DNA from: Arcticibacterium luteifluviistationis
Lineage (GTDB): Bacteria > Bacteroidota > Bacteroidia > Cytophagales > Spirosomataceae
DNA length: 64,000 nt
Assembly (NCBI RefSeq): GCF_003258705.1
Contig: NZ_CP029480.1
Coordinates: forward strand, 2,356,001-2,420,000
Reading direction: 5' to 3'
A program made the translations under genes and the position numbers. The notes under the pieces were generated by a model. It was not told the origin of the DNA and made no database searches. It saw only the letters and a program-made list of their open reading frames with translations. How positions within the stretch are numbered: position 1 is the first letter of the stretch; the number at the start of each line of letters is the position of its first letter. This document shows, piece after piece, positions 19,656-28,407 of this stretch.

Positions 19656-20204
19656 ATGACAATAGAAGAAACAATAAAAGAGCTTCTCCTCAGTAAGGAG
19701 TCGCATCCTGAAGCTTTTAAGCTTATCGTAAAAGAGTACAAGGAACGCTTGTATTTTCTTATTCGTAAAATAGTCATTGACCATGACGATGCGGATGATG
19801 TGCTTCAAGATGCATTTATCAAAATCTGGAAGAACCTTGAGAAATTCCGTGGCGACGCCAGTCTTTATACTTGGCTATATAGAATAGGTACAAATGAGGC
19901 CTTAACTTTCCTTCGTAGAAGAAAAGATGCTAGAAATATTTCCATGGATGAAAATCCTGAGCTTATCAACTTGTTTGAATCGGGTAGCTCTACATTTCAT
20001 ATTACTGGTGATGACATTGAAATAGCACTTCAAAAAGCGGTGCTTCAACTGCCTGAAAAGCAACGCATAGTATTCAATCTGAAATATTTTGAGCACATGA
20101 CTTACGAAGAAATAGCCGAAGTGACAGACACTACCGTGGGTGGCCTAAAAGCTAATTACCATGCGGCCAAAAAGAAAATTGAAGATATTTTAGGCAAGCG
20201 TTAA
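19656..20204 (+). CDS. ECF-type RNA polymerase sigma factor
   Basis: A sigma-70-family protein of 182 residues. Region 2 contains DADDVLQDAFIKIWKNL near 47 and the sequence YTWLYRIGTNEAL; region 4 contains LPEKQRIVFNLKYFEHMTYEEIAE near 130-155. Its ATG lies at the edge of the upstream T-tract, so it either depends on read-through or uses a promoter overlapping the terminator. The next gene, a repeat-containing membrane protein, is the natural candidate for its anti-sigma factor. Confidence 0.93.
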   Translation: MTIEETIKELLLSKESHPEAFKLIVKEYKERLYFLIRKIVIDHDDADDVLQDAFIKIWKNLEKFRGDASLYTWLYRIGTNEALTFLRRRKDARNISMDENPELINLFESGSSTFHITGDDIEIALQKAVLQLPEKQRIVFNLKYFEHMTYEEIAEVTDTTVGGLKANYHAAKKKIEDILGKR

Positions 20205-20228
20205 ACCTTTGTGTCAAATTGACATCTA

Positions 20229-20969
20229 ATGAGCGTGGAAGATAAAAAACAAAATAACGACAACAGCAAAGACACTTTCGATGACTACTTTAAGTCTTTG
20301 GAGGAAAGCATACTGTCTAAAGCTTTGGGAGATACTTTTCATTTGCCACTTGATGTGAAGCACCCATTTGTGGCACCTGAAGGTTATTTTGAGGCTTTAG
20401 AAGCTACTATTGTGGTAAATACGCTGAATAACGCTTCGTATCAATTAGAAGCTAACATTGCTCATCCCTTCACTGCACCTGAAGAATATTTTAACACTTT
20501 AGAACATAACGTTTTTAGTGCTACCACTGAGATTTCTTCTTTGCAGGAAAACATAGGTCATCCGTTTGTAGCACCAGTTGGCTATTTTGACCAACTTGAC
20601 GAACAAATTTATAGCAAGACCACTGATAAAGTCACCGAATCAAATTCGCCATTCAAGATGATTTGGCAGAATTATGGAAACATTATAAGAGTAGCTGCTA
20701 CCCTTATCTTAGTTGGCTTTTTAGGGCTTAGTATTTATAATAATAAAGAGGCTACTGCAAGCAGCGAAGAGTTGACTCTAGCTGAACTTAATACAGAAAG
20801 CATTTACGCTTACTTACAGGAAGAAAACCTAAGTTTAGATGATTTCAATACCTTAGATAATGCTTTTGAAGACACTGCTTTTGACGTAACTAATACAACT
20901 GACACAGAAGAATTATCTGAAGAAGAACTTTTACAATTAATTGACTTTCAATTTACTGATGAAATTTAA
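20229..20969 (+). CDS. membrane protein with four ~33-residue GYF repeats, candidate anti-sigma factor
   Basis: A protein of 246 residues. The cytoplasmic half has four copies of a motif of the form YFxxLExxI centred near residues 20, 53, 87 and 119; the last three are preceded by HPFxAP and form near-exact repeats (HPFVAPEGYFEALEATI-like). One membrane segment lies at about 152-170, followed by a very acidic C-terminal tail, probably periplasmic. It sits between the sigma gene and a Spy-like gene, so a regulatory or sensing role is inferred; no named anti-sigma domain is recognised. A TGTCAAATTGACA palindrome (20212-20224) precedes its ATG. Confidence 0.7.
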   Translation: MSVEDKKQNNDNSKDTFDDYFKSLEESILSKALGDTFHLPLDVKHPFVAPEGYFEALEATIVVNTLNNASYQLEANIAHPFTAPEEYFNTLEHNVFSATTEISSLQENIGHPFVAPVGYFDQLDEQIYSKTTDKVTESNSPFKMIWQNYGNIIRVAATLILVGFLGLSIYNNKEATASSEELTLAELNTESIYAYLQEENLSLDDFNTLDNAFEDTAFDVTNTTDTEELSEEELLQLIDFQFTDEI

Positions 20970-20973
20970 ACCT

Positions 20974-21432
20974 ATGAGAACCAAACTTTTACTTAGCACT
21001 TTCTTTCTATTCCTCTCGGTTATAAGCTTCGCACAAAAACCATCTGGACGTTCAGGAGGCAACATGGAAAGAATTAAAGCCATGAAGGTGGGTTTGATTA
21101 CAGAAAAACTACAACTGACCGAAGAGCAAGCCAAGACATTCTGGCCAACTTATAATAAGTTTGAAGGTGAAAAAAGGCAATTAAGCCGAACGCTGAGAGA
21201 GAAAATGAAGCTCAACGCGGAACGTGAGTTGACAGAAAAAGAAGAGATTAAAAGGCAAGACGAAGTATTTGCTCTTAAAGCAAAAGAGGTAGATTTAGCT
21301 AAAAAATATCGTCCTGAATTTTTACAATCCATTTCGGCAAAACAGTATTCTGACTTAGTATTAGCAGAAAGAGAATTTAATCAAATGCTTCTTAGAGAGC
21401 TTCATGAAAGAAGGCGAGAACGCAAAGATTAA
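20974..21432 (+). CDS. Spy/CpxP-like periplasmic protein
   Basis: A protein of 152 residues with a signal peptide (cleavage after SFAQ, about residue 20) and a mostly helical, highly charged body with LTEEQAKTFWPTYNKFEGEKRQL near 45-67, resembling the LTxxQ region of Spy/CpxP chaperones and metal-stress sensors. I chose the ATG at 20974, four bases after the preceding stop; earlier in-frame starts lie within the previous gene. In this gene set it may be the output or feedback element of the sigma module (inference). Confidence 0.72.
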   Translation: MRTKLLLSTFFLFLSVISFAQKPSGRSGGNMERIKAMKVGLITEKLQLTEEQAKTFWPTYNKFEGEKRQLSRTLREKMKLNAERELTEKEEIKRQDEVFALKAKEVDLAKKYRPEFLQSISAKQYSDLVLAEREFNQMLLRELHERRRERKD

Positions 21433-21490
21433 TCACCTCTAAATCCTATTCAACCCTGCTTCAGTTTTAGCTCATCAGTCCTCATCCAAA

Positions 21491-21850
21491 ATGAACGACC
21501 AATATTATCTTTCTAAAACAGAACCGAATAAGAGCTGTCTTATAACACTACGCGATATAATTCTGCGTCAAGATGAAGAAGTATCGGAAACTACCAAATA
21601 TGGTATGCCTTGTTTCTGTTACAAAAAGAAGATGTTTTGCTACCTCTGGACAGATAAAAAGACGGATGAGCCCTATATCCTCTTTGTAGAAGGAAAGCTT
21701 TTGGAACATCCAAACTTAGAAATTGGCAAACGTGCTAGAATGAAAACTTTCTCTGTCAATCCTGCGGATGACTTGCCTATACAAACCATAGAAATACTGT
21801 TAAACCAAGCTCTTGATTTATACAGAAATGGGACCATCGCGGTGAAATAG
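21491..21850 (+). CDS. DUF1801 domain-containing protein
   Basis: A small soluble protein of 119 residues. Typical DUF1801 features are the early helix, EVSETTKYGMPCFCYKKKMFCYLW around 33-52 and a basic strand with GKRARMKTF near 78. Family function is unknown; structures resemble YdhG-like folds. The cysteines CFC and FCY are close enough to bind a metal, but this is not established. It lies 58 bases after the Spy-like gene. Confidence 0.75.
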   Translation: MNDQYYLSKTEPNKSCLITLRDIILRQDEEVSETTKYGMPCFCYKKKMFCYLWTDKKTDEPYILFVEGKLLEHPNLEIGKRARMKTFSVNPADDLPIQTIEILLNQALDLYRNGTIAVK

Positions 21851-21884
21851 ATTCCTTATTTAATCTTCAATCCAGAACAAGCAT

Positions 21885-22664
21885 TTGACTGACCCATTTT
21901 TCACCCCATTTGATTCTAAAGAAGTTATTGGCGATTTGCCAATACATTTCACTTATCCTTTTGATTACGAGGTAAGTCCTATCAGTTTATTAGCTGTCAA
22001 ACAGCTTCAAAAACATCTCCTAGAACAAAAAGATTGGGTACACAATTTTGGACTGATTCCTGATACGGAAGGAGCTATCATTGGTAAAATGTTTGGTGTC
22101 TTGGTGGTGAAAACGCAGGGCGGCCAAATTGGATACTTGGCTGCTTTTTCAGGTAAACTAGCTGGCGGAAACATCCACCCCAAATTTGTCCCACCCGTTT
22201 ATGATGCTTTGGTAGAAGGCAGTTTCCTGAATGTAGGAATGCAGGAACTTACCAGAATGGGTGATAACATTAAAAAGCTCCAAAATATCGCCTCAGCCGC
22301 AGAAATCAATGCCCTTAAAGAAGCCAGAAAAAAACATTCGCAAGCACTTCAGGAAAAGCTCTTTGACCAATATGTCTTTTTAAACAAACACGGCGAGGAG
22401 AAAAGCATCAGAGAGATTTTCAAAAACAACCTAAATGGAAATCCACCTTCAGGTGCCGGAGAATGTGCTACGCCTAAGCTTCTTCAATATGCTTTTCAAA
22501 ATAAGATGCAACCCATAGCTATGGCTGAGTTTTGGTGGGGACTATCGCCCAAATCTGACCAATGGAAACACAAACATTTTTATCCCGCTTGCGATGAAAA
22601 ATGTAGACCTATTTTAGGTCATATGCTGGAAGGCGTGGCGATAGAAGAGCCGCCCAAAAACTAG
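21885..22664 (+). CDS. pseudouridine-synthase-associated N-terminal region as a stand-alone protein
   Basis: A protein of 259 residues resembling the N-terminal half of long Bacteroidota RluA-family proteins: HFTYPFDYEVSPIS, EGAIIGKMFGVLVV, IGYLAAFSGKLAGG, and a Cys-rich end HFYPACDEKCRPILGHML. The RluA catalytic domain, with its HRLD motif, that follows in those proteins is absent here, where the gene simply stops. The start is a TTG at 21885; the frame has no earlier ATG. It might be a partner protein or a split product of the fused enzyme. No RluA gene adjoins. Confidence 0.6.
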   Translation: MTDPFFTPFDSKEVIGDLPIHFTYPFDYEVSPISLLAVKQLQKHLLEQKDWVHNFGLIPDTEGAIIGKMFGVLVVKTQGGQIGYLAAFSGKLAGGNIHPKFVPPVYDALVEGSFLNVGMQELTRMGDNIKKLQNIASAAEINALKEARKKHSQALQEKLFDQYVFLNKHGEEKSIREIFKNNLNGNPPSGAGECATPKLLQYAFQNKMQPIAMAEFWWGLSPKSDQWKHKHFYPACDEKCRPILGHMLEGVAIEEPPKN

Positions 22665-22780
22665 AAATATAGTTCTGATTTGAGCAGAAATAAGGTTGCT
22701 AAAAATATTATCAAACCTACTTCAAATTACCTTCTTTCCTCCTTATCAGTATATCTTGAGTCAAAATTAACTTCTTAAAA

Positions 22781-23173
22781 ATGAAATACGCATACACCAT
22801 CCTTTATGTTGAAAATGTGGCGGTCACAGTTAGCTTTTATGAAAATGCTTTTGGCTTTAGCCGAAAATTCGTTTCTCCCGAAAACGATTATGCCGAACTT
22901 CTGTCTGGCGAAACCACTATTGCATTTGCTTCCTTAGCATTAGCTGAATCAAACTTCAAATCTGGTATTGAAAAAATATCAAAAGCTGTAAAACCTTTTG
23001 GTGTGGAGATGGCTTTCACCACACAAAACATTGAAGCCGACTTTCAAAAAGCCATTGATGCTGGGGCTACCCTATTTGAAGTTGTCAAAGAAAAACCTTG
23101 GGGGCAAAAGGTAGGTTATTTGAGAGATAATAATGGTTTCTTAATTGAAATTTGTACGCCGATGAATGGCTAA
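22781..23173 (+). CDS. VOC-family (glyoxalase/bleomycin resistance-like) protein
   Basis: A protein of 130 residues with the paired beta-alpha-beta-beta-beta units of the VOC fold: MKYAYTILYVENVAVTVSFY at the start and a closing segment GYLRDNNGFLIEICTP with the Glu that usually binds metal. Substrate is not predictable from sequence. Stand-alone gene with an A-rich leader. Confidence 0.85.
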   Translation: MKYAYTILYVENVAVTVSFYENAFGFSRKFVSPENDYAELLSGETTIAFASLALAESNFKSGIEKISKAVKPFGVEMAFTTQNIEADFQKAIDAGATLFEVVKEKPWGQKVGYLRDNNGFLIEICTPMNG

Positions 23174-23243
23174 ATCTATCTCAAATCAACTTTGATAATA
23201 ATTCTTTAATACTTGATTTCATGCTAAAAACACAACTATGACC

Positions 23244-23251
23244 TAGTTTTG
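23244..23251 (+). promoter_or_regulatory. putative -7 box close to the GDPD start
   Basis: TAGTTTTG matches TAnnTTTG exactly but ends only 10 bases before the ATG at 23262. If used, the mRNA would be almost leaderless; it may be fortuitous. Confidence 0.25.
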
Positions 23252-23261
23252 TACTACAGCT

Positions 23262-24023
23262 ATGAAAAAAGGATCCCTATTATTCCTAATTGCCATTGCC
23301 TCTATTTACGGCTACGGCCAGCTTCCGCCGTGTAACAATAACTTTGTGGTGATAGCTCATAGAGGAAATCACATCAACGCACCAGAAAACACCTTACTGG
23401 CGATACAGCATGCTATAAACGTAGGGGCAGACTATGTGGAGATAGATTTACGAACTTCAAAAGATGGCGAGCTAGTCATTATGCACGACCGCACCGTAGA
23501 CAGAACTACCAATAAAAAGGAAAACCTTAATGCCTATACTTTAGAAGAACTAAGAACACTAAAAATTCAAGAAAAGCACATCCAGAATGGGGAAATCACC
23601 AAATACCCTCTTTTATGGAGGTTTTACGCCTCTGTAAAGAAGGCTTTTCTTCAAATATTGGCTATTGAAATGCAAAACCAAGTAATAGTTTACATCAATA
23701 ATGAACAACAATTTAAAGACTGGCGAACAATAGCTCCCAAAATACCACTCATCCTCAGTCTAACTCCAGAAGTGAAAACTAGGGCAAAATTGGAGGCTTT
23801 CTTCGAACAATATAAGCCCGATATTTTAGATGGCAACTATCACGATTATACAAAAGAACTCGTGAAAGCCGCTCAGGATAAAAACATACCAGTTTGGCCA
23901 GATATCCAGTCTGAAAACGAAAATGTGAACTGGGAGATAGCTATTTCCACAGGACTCTCCAGACTGCAAACAGACCAGCCCGAAGCCCTCATTGCTTTCC
24001 TAAAAGCTAGAGATATTAGATAA
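23262..24023 (+). CDS. secreted glycerophosphodiester phosphodiesterase-family protein
   Basis: A protein of 253 residues with a signal peptide (about 1-20) and the GDPD motifs HRGNHINAPENT near 34, EIDLRTSKDG near 60 and MHDRTVDRTT near 74. Members hydrolyse glycerophosphodiesters to glycerol-3-phosphate. The export signal suggests periplasmic or surface action on phospholipid headgroups. The spacing of motifs is normal, so activity is plausible. Confidence 0.87.
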   Translation: MKKGSLLFLIAIASIYGYGQLPPCNNNFVVIAHRGNHINAPENTLLAIQHAINVGADYVEIDLRTSKDGELVIMHDRTVDRTTNKKENLNAYTLEELRTLKIQEKHIQNGEITKYPLLWRFYASVKKAFLQILAIEMQNQVIVYINNEQQFKDWRTIAPKIPLILSLTPEVKTRAKLEAFFEQYKPDILDGNYHDYTKELVKAAQDKNIPVWPDIQSENENVNWEIAISTGLSRLQTDQPEALIAFLKARDIR

Positions 24024-24038
24024 AACTAAAGTTTAAAC

Positions 24039-26129
24039 TCAGGGTAAAGCAAAAGCGACATAAAAATCACCTGATTGAGTTTTTAGTTTCCCTCCACCAC
24101 AGGCAATCACTACATATTGCTTGCCATCAACAGCATAAACACTCGCCGACGCATAACCTGCCGCAGGCAATTTAGCCTGCCAAAGCAATCCACCTGTACG
24201 CCTATCAAAAGCCCGAAACAGCTCGTCTTTGGTAGCAGCAATAAAAAGAAGATTTCCACTAGTAACTGCTGGACCACCATAATTATCTGTACCCGTTAGC
24301 GGTATCCCTCTTGCGGTTAGTTCAGGATACTCTCCTAGCGGTACTTGCCAAAGATGCTTTCCAGAATTCATATTTATGGCCGTTAGCGTGCCCCATGGCG
24401 GATTGCTCACTGGGTAACCGTTGCTATCATACCAGCGGTTATAACCCGTCCCCACATACTCCGTTGCGGTTGCTCCTGAGCCTCCTTTTACCGTTTCGTT
24501 TTGACCGTTCAGGTAGTTTAAAATAGCTTTTTTGTCAATATCAGAAATCTGAGAGAAAGAGGGCATTCTTCCTCGTCCTTTTTTTAGAATTTGCTCATAT
24601 TTATCGCGTTTCATCCGTTGCGAAAGATTCAAAATACCTGGTATGGTTCCATCCTCATTTCCTTCTGCGTTTAGACCATGGCAAGTCTGGCAGTTTTGCG
24701 TGTAGAGCGTTTTCCCTGTATTTATTCTTGCCTGTTTGGTCACCGCTCTTAAACTGCTGTAAACTGGATTTTGTTTGGCAGGAATATACATCACGGCATT
24801 TTCATCTACAGCTGCACCGCCCCATTGTGCTCCACCATCTGTACCTGGATAAAAGATAGTTTTCTTAAAACCCAAAGGAATAAAAGGCTGCCCAGAATAA
24901 GAATTCCTGAGTGTATCTCTTATTTCTTCCTTGTTTTCTGCTAAATAACTGATGTCTTTTTCTGTAAAACTTTGGCGTGTAAATGGCTCAGGAATAAGCG
25001 GAATAGGTTGTGTAGGAGCACTTATTTCACCAGGAATAATAGAAGTAGGAAAAGCTCTTTCTTCTATTGGAAAGACAGGTTTTCCTGTTTCTCTATCAAA
25101 GACAAAAACGAAACCTTGCTTACTAAGTACAGAAACTACATCCAGCTTTTTGCCATCTTTATGTATGCTAAAGAGGTTTGGCGGAGCCGGAATATCCCTG
25201 TCCCAAATGTCATGATGTACCGTTTGAAAATGCCAAAGTCTTTTGCCAGTTTTAGCGTCAAGTGCAATCAAGCAATTGGCAAAAAGGTTATCTCCCTTTC
25301 TGTTTCCGCCATAAAAGTCAAAAGCCGCAGAACCTGTAGGGGCAAAAACAATTCCACGCTTCACATCCACCGCCATACCCATCCAGTTATTCGCACCACC
25401 TAGATTTTGATAATTATCGTTTTCCCAAGTGTCGTATCCATATTCATCTGGTTTAGGAATGGTATGAAACGTCCAGATTAGTTTGCCAGAAATGGCATCA
25501 AAAGCACGAATATCCCCTAAAAGTGCCGTGGAAGATTCCGCTAGTCGGCTACCCACAATAAGCGTGTTCTTATAAACAGCCACTGGCGTATTTACAGCCA
25601 CATATTCGTCTGCACCTGGCCTTCTTATTCCATCCACCAGATAGATTTTCCCTTTATCTCCAAACGACTTAATCGGCTTACCCGTTTTGGCATCTAAACC
25701 ATACAAATATGCTCCATAACCAAAGAAAATACGGCTTTCCTTTTTGTCAGACCAATACGTAAGCCCACGACTGGTCATATTAAAAGTTTCCACCTGTATG
25801 TCAGTTTTCCAGATTTCCTTACCCGTTTTCGCATCTATCGCAAAAGCCTGTGAGGCCGCCGAAACACCAAACAGAATTCCGTCAATTATGATAGGATTAC
25901 ACTGCATTTGAGTTCTATTTCCTTCCCCATCTGCTCCGCCAGAAGCGTACCTCCATGCTTCTTTTAGTGTTTTAACGTTTTCCGTATTTATCTGATTCTG
26001 GCTAGAGAAATGATTTCTATCGTCTCCACCATTATAACCCGGCCAGTTAGATTTAGCTGGAGGTCTTATACCAAATGAGAATAAAACAAGAACAGAAAAC
26101 AGGAGAAAGACCGACTTTTTAGTAACCAA
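24039..26129 (-). CDS. PQQ-dependent dehydrogenase with cytochrome c domain
   Basis: A protein of 696 residues with an N-terminal signal sequence, a PQQ-binding beta-propeller and a c-type haem site CQTCH near residue 477, with a likely Met ligand in GRMPSFSQI. The haem domain sits inside the protein, with propeller blades continuing after it to the C-terminus. It should oxidise a sugar or alcohol in the periplasm and pass electrons to a respiratory chain. The start is a TTG at 26129; no in-frame ATG lies near before the signal sequence. Substrate is undetermined; PQQ synthesis genes are not in the window. Confidence 0.85.
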   Translation of the reverse strand: MVTKKSVFLLFSVLVLFSFGIRPPAKSNWPGYNGGDDRNHFSSQNQINTENVKTLKEAWRYASGGADGEGNRTQMQCNPIIIDGILFGVSAASQAFAIDAKTGKEIWKTDIQVETFNMTSRGLTYWSDKKESRIFFGYGAYLYGLDAKTGKPIKSFGDKGKIYLVDGIRRPGADEYVAVNTPVAVYKNTLIVGSRLAESSTALLGDIRAFDAISGKLIWTFHTIPKPDEYGYDTWENDNYQNLGGANNWMGMAVDVKRGIVFAPTGSAAFDFYGGNRKGDNLFANCLIALDAKTGKRLWHFQTVHHDIWDRDIPAPPNLFSIHKDGKKLDVVSVLSKQGFVFVFDRETGKPVFPIEERAFPTSIIPGEISAPTQPIPLIPEPFTRQSFTEKDISYLAENKEEIRDTLRNSYSGQPFIPLGFKKTIFYPGTDGGAQWGGAAVDENAVMYIPAKQNPVYSSLRAVTKQARINTGKTLYTQNCQTCHGLNAEGNEDGTIPGILNLSQRMKRDKYEQILKKGRGRMPSFSQISDIDKKAILNYLNGQNETVKGGSGATATEYVGTGYNRWYDSNGYPVSNPPWGTLTAINMNSGKHLWQVPLGEYPELTARGIPLTGTDNYGGPAVTSGNLLFIAATKDELFRAFDRRTGGLLWQAKLPAAGYASASVYAVDGKQYVVIACGGGKLKTQSGDFYVAFALP

Positions 26130-26621
26130 GATAGATTGTTTTAGTTACCTTAAAAATAAGAATATTTTAATATTTAATAGCCAGTTTTTCAGACCGACCT
26201 CAGGAAATAGTTCAATATCACTTTCAGTATTTTATATACTGTCATGATGCTACAATAGCTTTTGATGTAGCTAGTTTTAGGCATTCTACGCGATATTGGA
26301 AAACTTAATTACACTTTGTGTGTGGACTGATTATTTTAGTAAAAGCCATCATATTTATTAACCAGTTCCGTGATACCCCCTTCTTCAGAAAACACCTGAT
26401 ACGAGGAATGGATATTGTGAGCTCAAGCCTCTGGTTTCGCTTATGTAACTTAAGTTTTGCATTACAAATTGATGGTATATGTGAAATATTAAGACAGTGT
26501 TTGGTGTGCTCATGTTTAATAAGATAATCCTTATTTCTCTTAATAAAGCAATTCTTATTCAAGCTATATCTCTTATTTTAGCTGCACCAAATGTTTATTG
26601 AAGTTTCATATACCCCTAAAA
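26130..26621. other. 492-base gap without a supported gene
   Basis: Low-complexity AT-rich sequence between the PQQ dehydrogenase and the Crp-type regulator. Short open frames on both strands between 26305 and 26562 overlap each other and show no recognisable motif. I see no RNA gene or clear promoter apart from its likely use as the divergent upstream region of both flanking genes. Confidence 0.6.
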
Positions 26622-27203
26622 ATGCCCGAGCCACATTTCCTAAATAACGTTTTTAAAGGTTCAGACCTTAGTGCGGAAGAACTTGAAAGCGTGCTTGCCA
26701 AGTTCAAACAGGTTTCTTTTAGTAAAAATGACTTTCTGCTGAGAGAAGGTCAAACAGCCAATAACTACTGGTTTGTGGAGAGCGGGTTTATTCGCTCTTA
26801 TGTGATAGACACCGAGGGTAACGACATCACAACCAACTTCTTTTCTGTAGGAGATATAGTGATAGACTGGCCTTCTTTTTTTTTACGCAACCCTACTCGT
26901 GAGAACATTCAGGCTCTTTCAGATTGTATTTGCTGGCAGTTAGATTTTGACACTTTCCAGCAACTTTTCCATAGCATCAAAAGTTTTAGAGAGCAAGGCA
27001 GAACCACCCTTGTAGGTAGTTATTTTGCTCTGAAAAGACACAGCATTTCTATGATAGCGGACCGGGCCAAAGACCGCTACATTCGTCTACTAAAAGAAAA
27101 ACCGCACATTGTTCAGAACGTTTCACTGAAACAAATAGCCACTTATCTGGGTATTACAGACACTTCTTTGAGCCGTATCAGAAAAGAAATAGCGGGCAAA
27201 TAA
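26622..27203 (+). CDS. Crp/Fnr-family transcriptional regulator
   Basis: A protein of 193 residues with an N-terminal cyclic-nucleotide-binding-like beta-roll (FLLREGQTANNYWFVESGFIRSY near 37-59) and a C-terminal winged helix (SLKQIATYLGITDTSLSRIRKEI). I chose the ATG at 26622; a TTG at 26598 gives an eight-residue longer form without conservation reason. It has no Fe-S Cys cluster, so it is not an FNR oxygen sensor. The following YCII and DUF1569 genes are likely targets (inference). Confidence 0.85.
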   Translation: MPEPHFLNNVFKGSDLSAEELESVLAKFKQVSFSKNDFLLREGQTANNYWFVESGFIRSYVIDTEGNDITTNFFSVGDIVIDWPSFFLRNPTRENIQALSDCICWQLDFDTFQQLFHSIKSFREQGRTTLVGSYFALKRHSISMIADRAKDRYIRLLKEKPHIVQNVSLKQIATYLGITDTSLSRIRKEIAGK

Positions 27204-27281
27204 GCTTTCTTGCCATAGGACAAGATTTATGATTTTTGAAGCAAGCACCTTTGTTTCATCATTCACTAAATAAATAGTCTT

Positions 27282-27632
27282 ATGGACCAGTTAAAAGAAT
27301 TCATGTTGCTTTTTCGCTTTCAGCCTAGTCAGGAAGCTCCCAGCCAAGAACAATTAAACCAAATGCAAAAACAATGGGGTGATTTTATTGGAGGTGTTGC
27401 CATGCAAGGGAAACTAGTAAGTACACACCAGCTTGGCTTTTCTGGTAAACAAATTTCGGCTGACCTCGCCACCACAGAAGGCATTCATCTGTCAGATGGC
27501 AAAACCATGAGTGGTAATATGGTTTTGAAAGCCACTAGCCTAGACGAGGCTGTAATAATGGCTAAGAAATGTCCTATTCTTTTTATGGGTGGCTCGGTAG
27601 AAGTAAGAGACACTATTCCTATGAACCAGTAA
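27282..27632 (+). CDS. YCII-related domain protein
   Basis: A protein of 116 residues with the pattern MDQLKEFMLLFRFQ, a central ISADLATTEGIHLSDG and the closing AKKCPILFMGGSVEVRDT, typical of YCII/DGPF-domain proteins, ferredoxin-like folds of unknown function often linked to ECF sigma or regulator genes. It follows the Crp-type regulator by 78 bases and precedes the DUF1569 gene by 11. Confidence 0.78.
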   Translation: MDQLKEFMLLFRFQPSQEAPSQEQLNQMQKQWGDFIGGVAMQGKLVSTHQLGFSGKQISADLATTEGIHLSDGKTMSGNMVLKATSLDEAVIMAKKCPILFMGGSVEVRDTIPMNQ

Positions 27633-27643
27633 ATACTATTAAA

Positions 27644-28087
27644 ATGAAAACAATTTTTGATAACAAGACGCGTGAGTCCTTGATTCAGAGAATTAATAAT
27701 TTATCAGCTGATAGCCCAAATAAGTGGGGAAAAATGAATGCCTATCAAATGCTAAAACACGGTACGATGGGTGAAGAGATGTTTCAAGGCCAAAAGGCTT
27801 ACAAACGCTTATTCATAGGTAGACTCTTTGGCCCCATGGCTCTAAAAGGTATCATAAAAGATGAAAACCCTATTAAAAAAAACCAACCAACACACCCAGA
27901 AATGGTAATTAAGGGTACAGGAGACTTTAAAAAAGAACAAAGCAAATGGGTGGGTTTATTAGAAAACTATAGTACCTATATTACCGACTCTTTCGTTCAC
28001 CCTTTCTTTGGTAAAATGGATAAAGAACAAATTGGCCTTTATATTTTCAAACATACCGACCATCATCTAAGACAGTTTGGCGTTTGA
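27644..28087 (+). CDS. DUF1569 (DinB-like) protein
   Basis: A protein of 147 residues with helices and His positions of the DinB-like DUF1569 family (NAYQMLKHGTMGEEM near 31-45, the later HPEMVIKGTGDFKKE, and the C-terminal KHTDHHLRQFGV). The clustered His residues suggest a metal site. I chose the ATG at 27644, after the YCII stop; the longer frame back to 27569 overlaps that gene. Function unknown. Confidence 0.8.
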   Translation: MKTIFDNKTRESLIQRINNLSADSPNKWGKMNAYQMLKHGTMGEEMFQGQKAYKRLFIGRLFGPMALKGIIKDENPIKKNQPTHPEMVIKGTGDFKKEQSKWVGLLENYSTYITDSFVHPFFGKMDKEQIGLYIFKHTDHHLRQFGV

Positions 28088-28407
28088 GTGAGTCTTCACT
28101 TTCTCATTCCTTATAAAGGAAGTAGGTCTTTTACATATAAATGTGGTGTTTCGAGTATTGATTTCTTGGAAAAAATTCAATTGATAAAACTCGAATCGCT
28201 GCATTTTTGACTTTCAGAAGAATTTGACCTATTTCACTTTCAGTCCTTTATTTAGTAGCAGTTTATCCATAAATCGCTCTTATTTAACTTATGTAAGCTT
28301 AGTTGCCACCTCCTATATTTATTACCCAATAGCGACAGAGGGACTGATAAAAAGAAATCAGAAACGTAGTCCCAGAAAGTCTCATCCTTTACATTAACCA
28401 TGCTTAG

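Noticed and set aside
26305-26562. Overlapping short frames on both strands in the gap before the Crp-type gene
   Set aside because: They contradict each other, show no conserved motif and lack a plausible start context.
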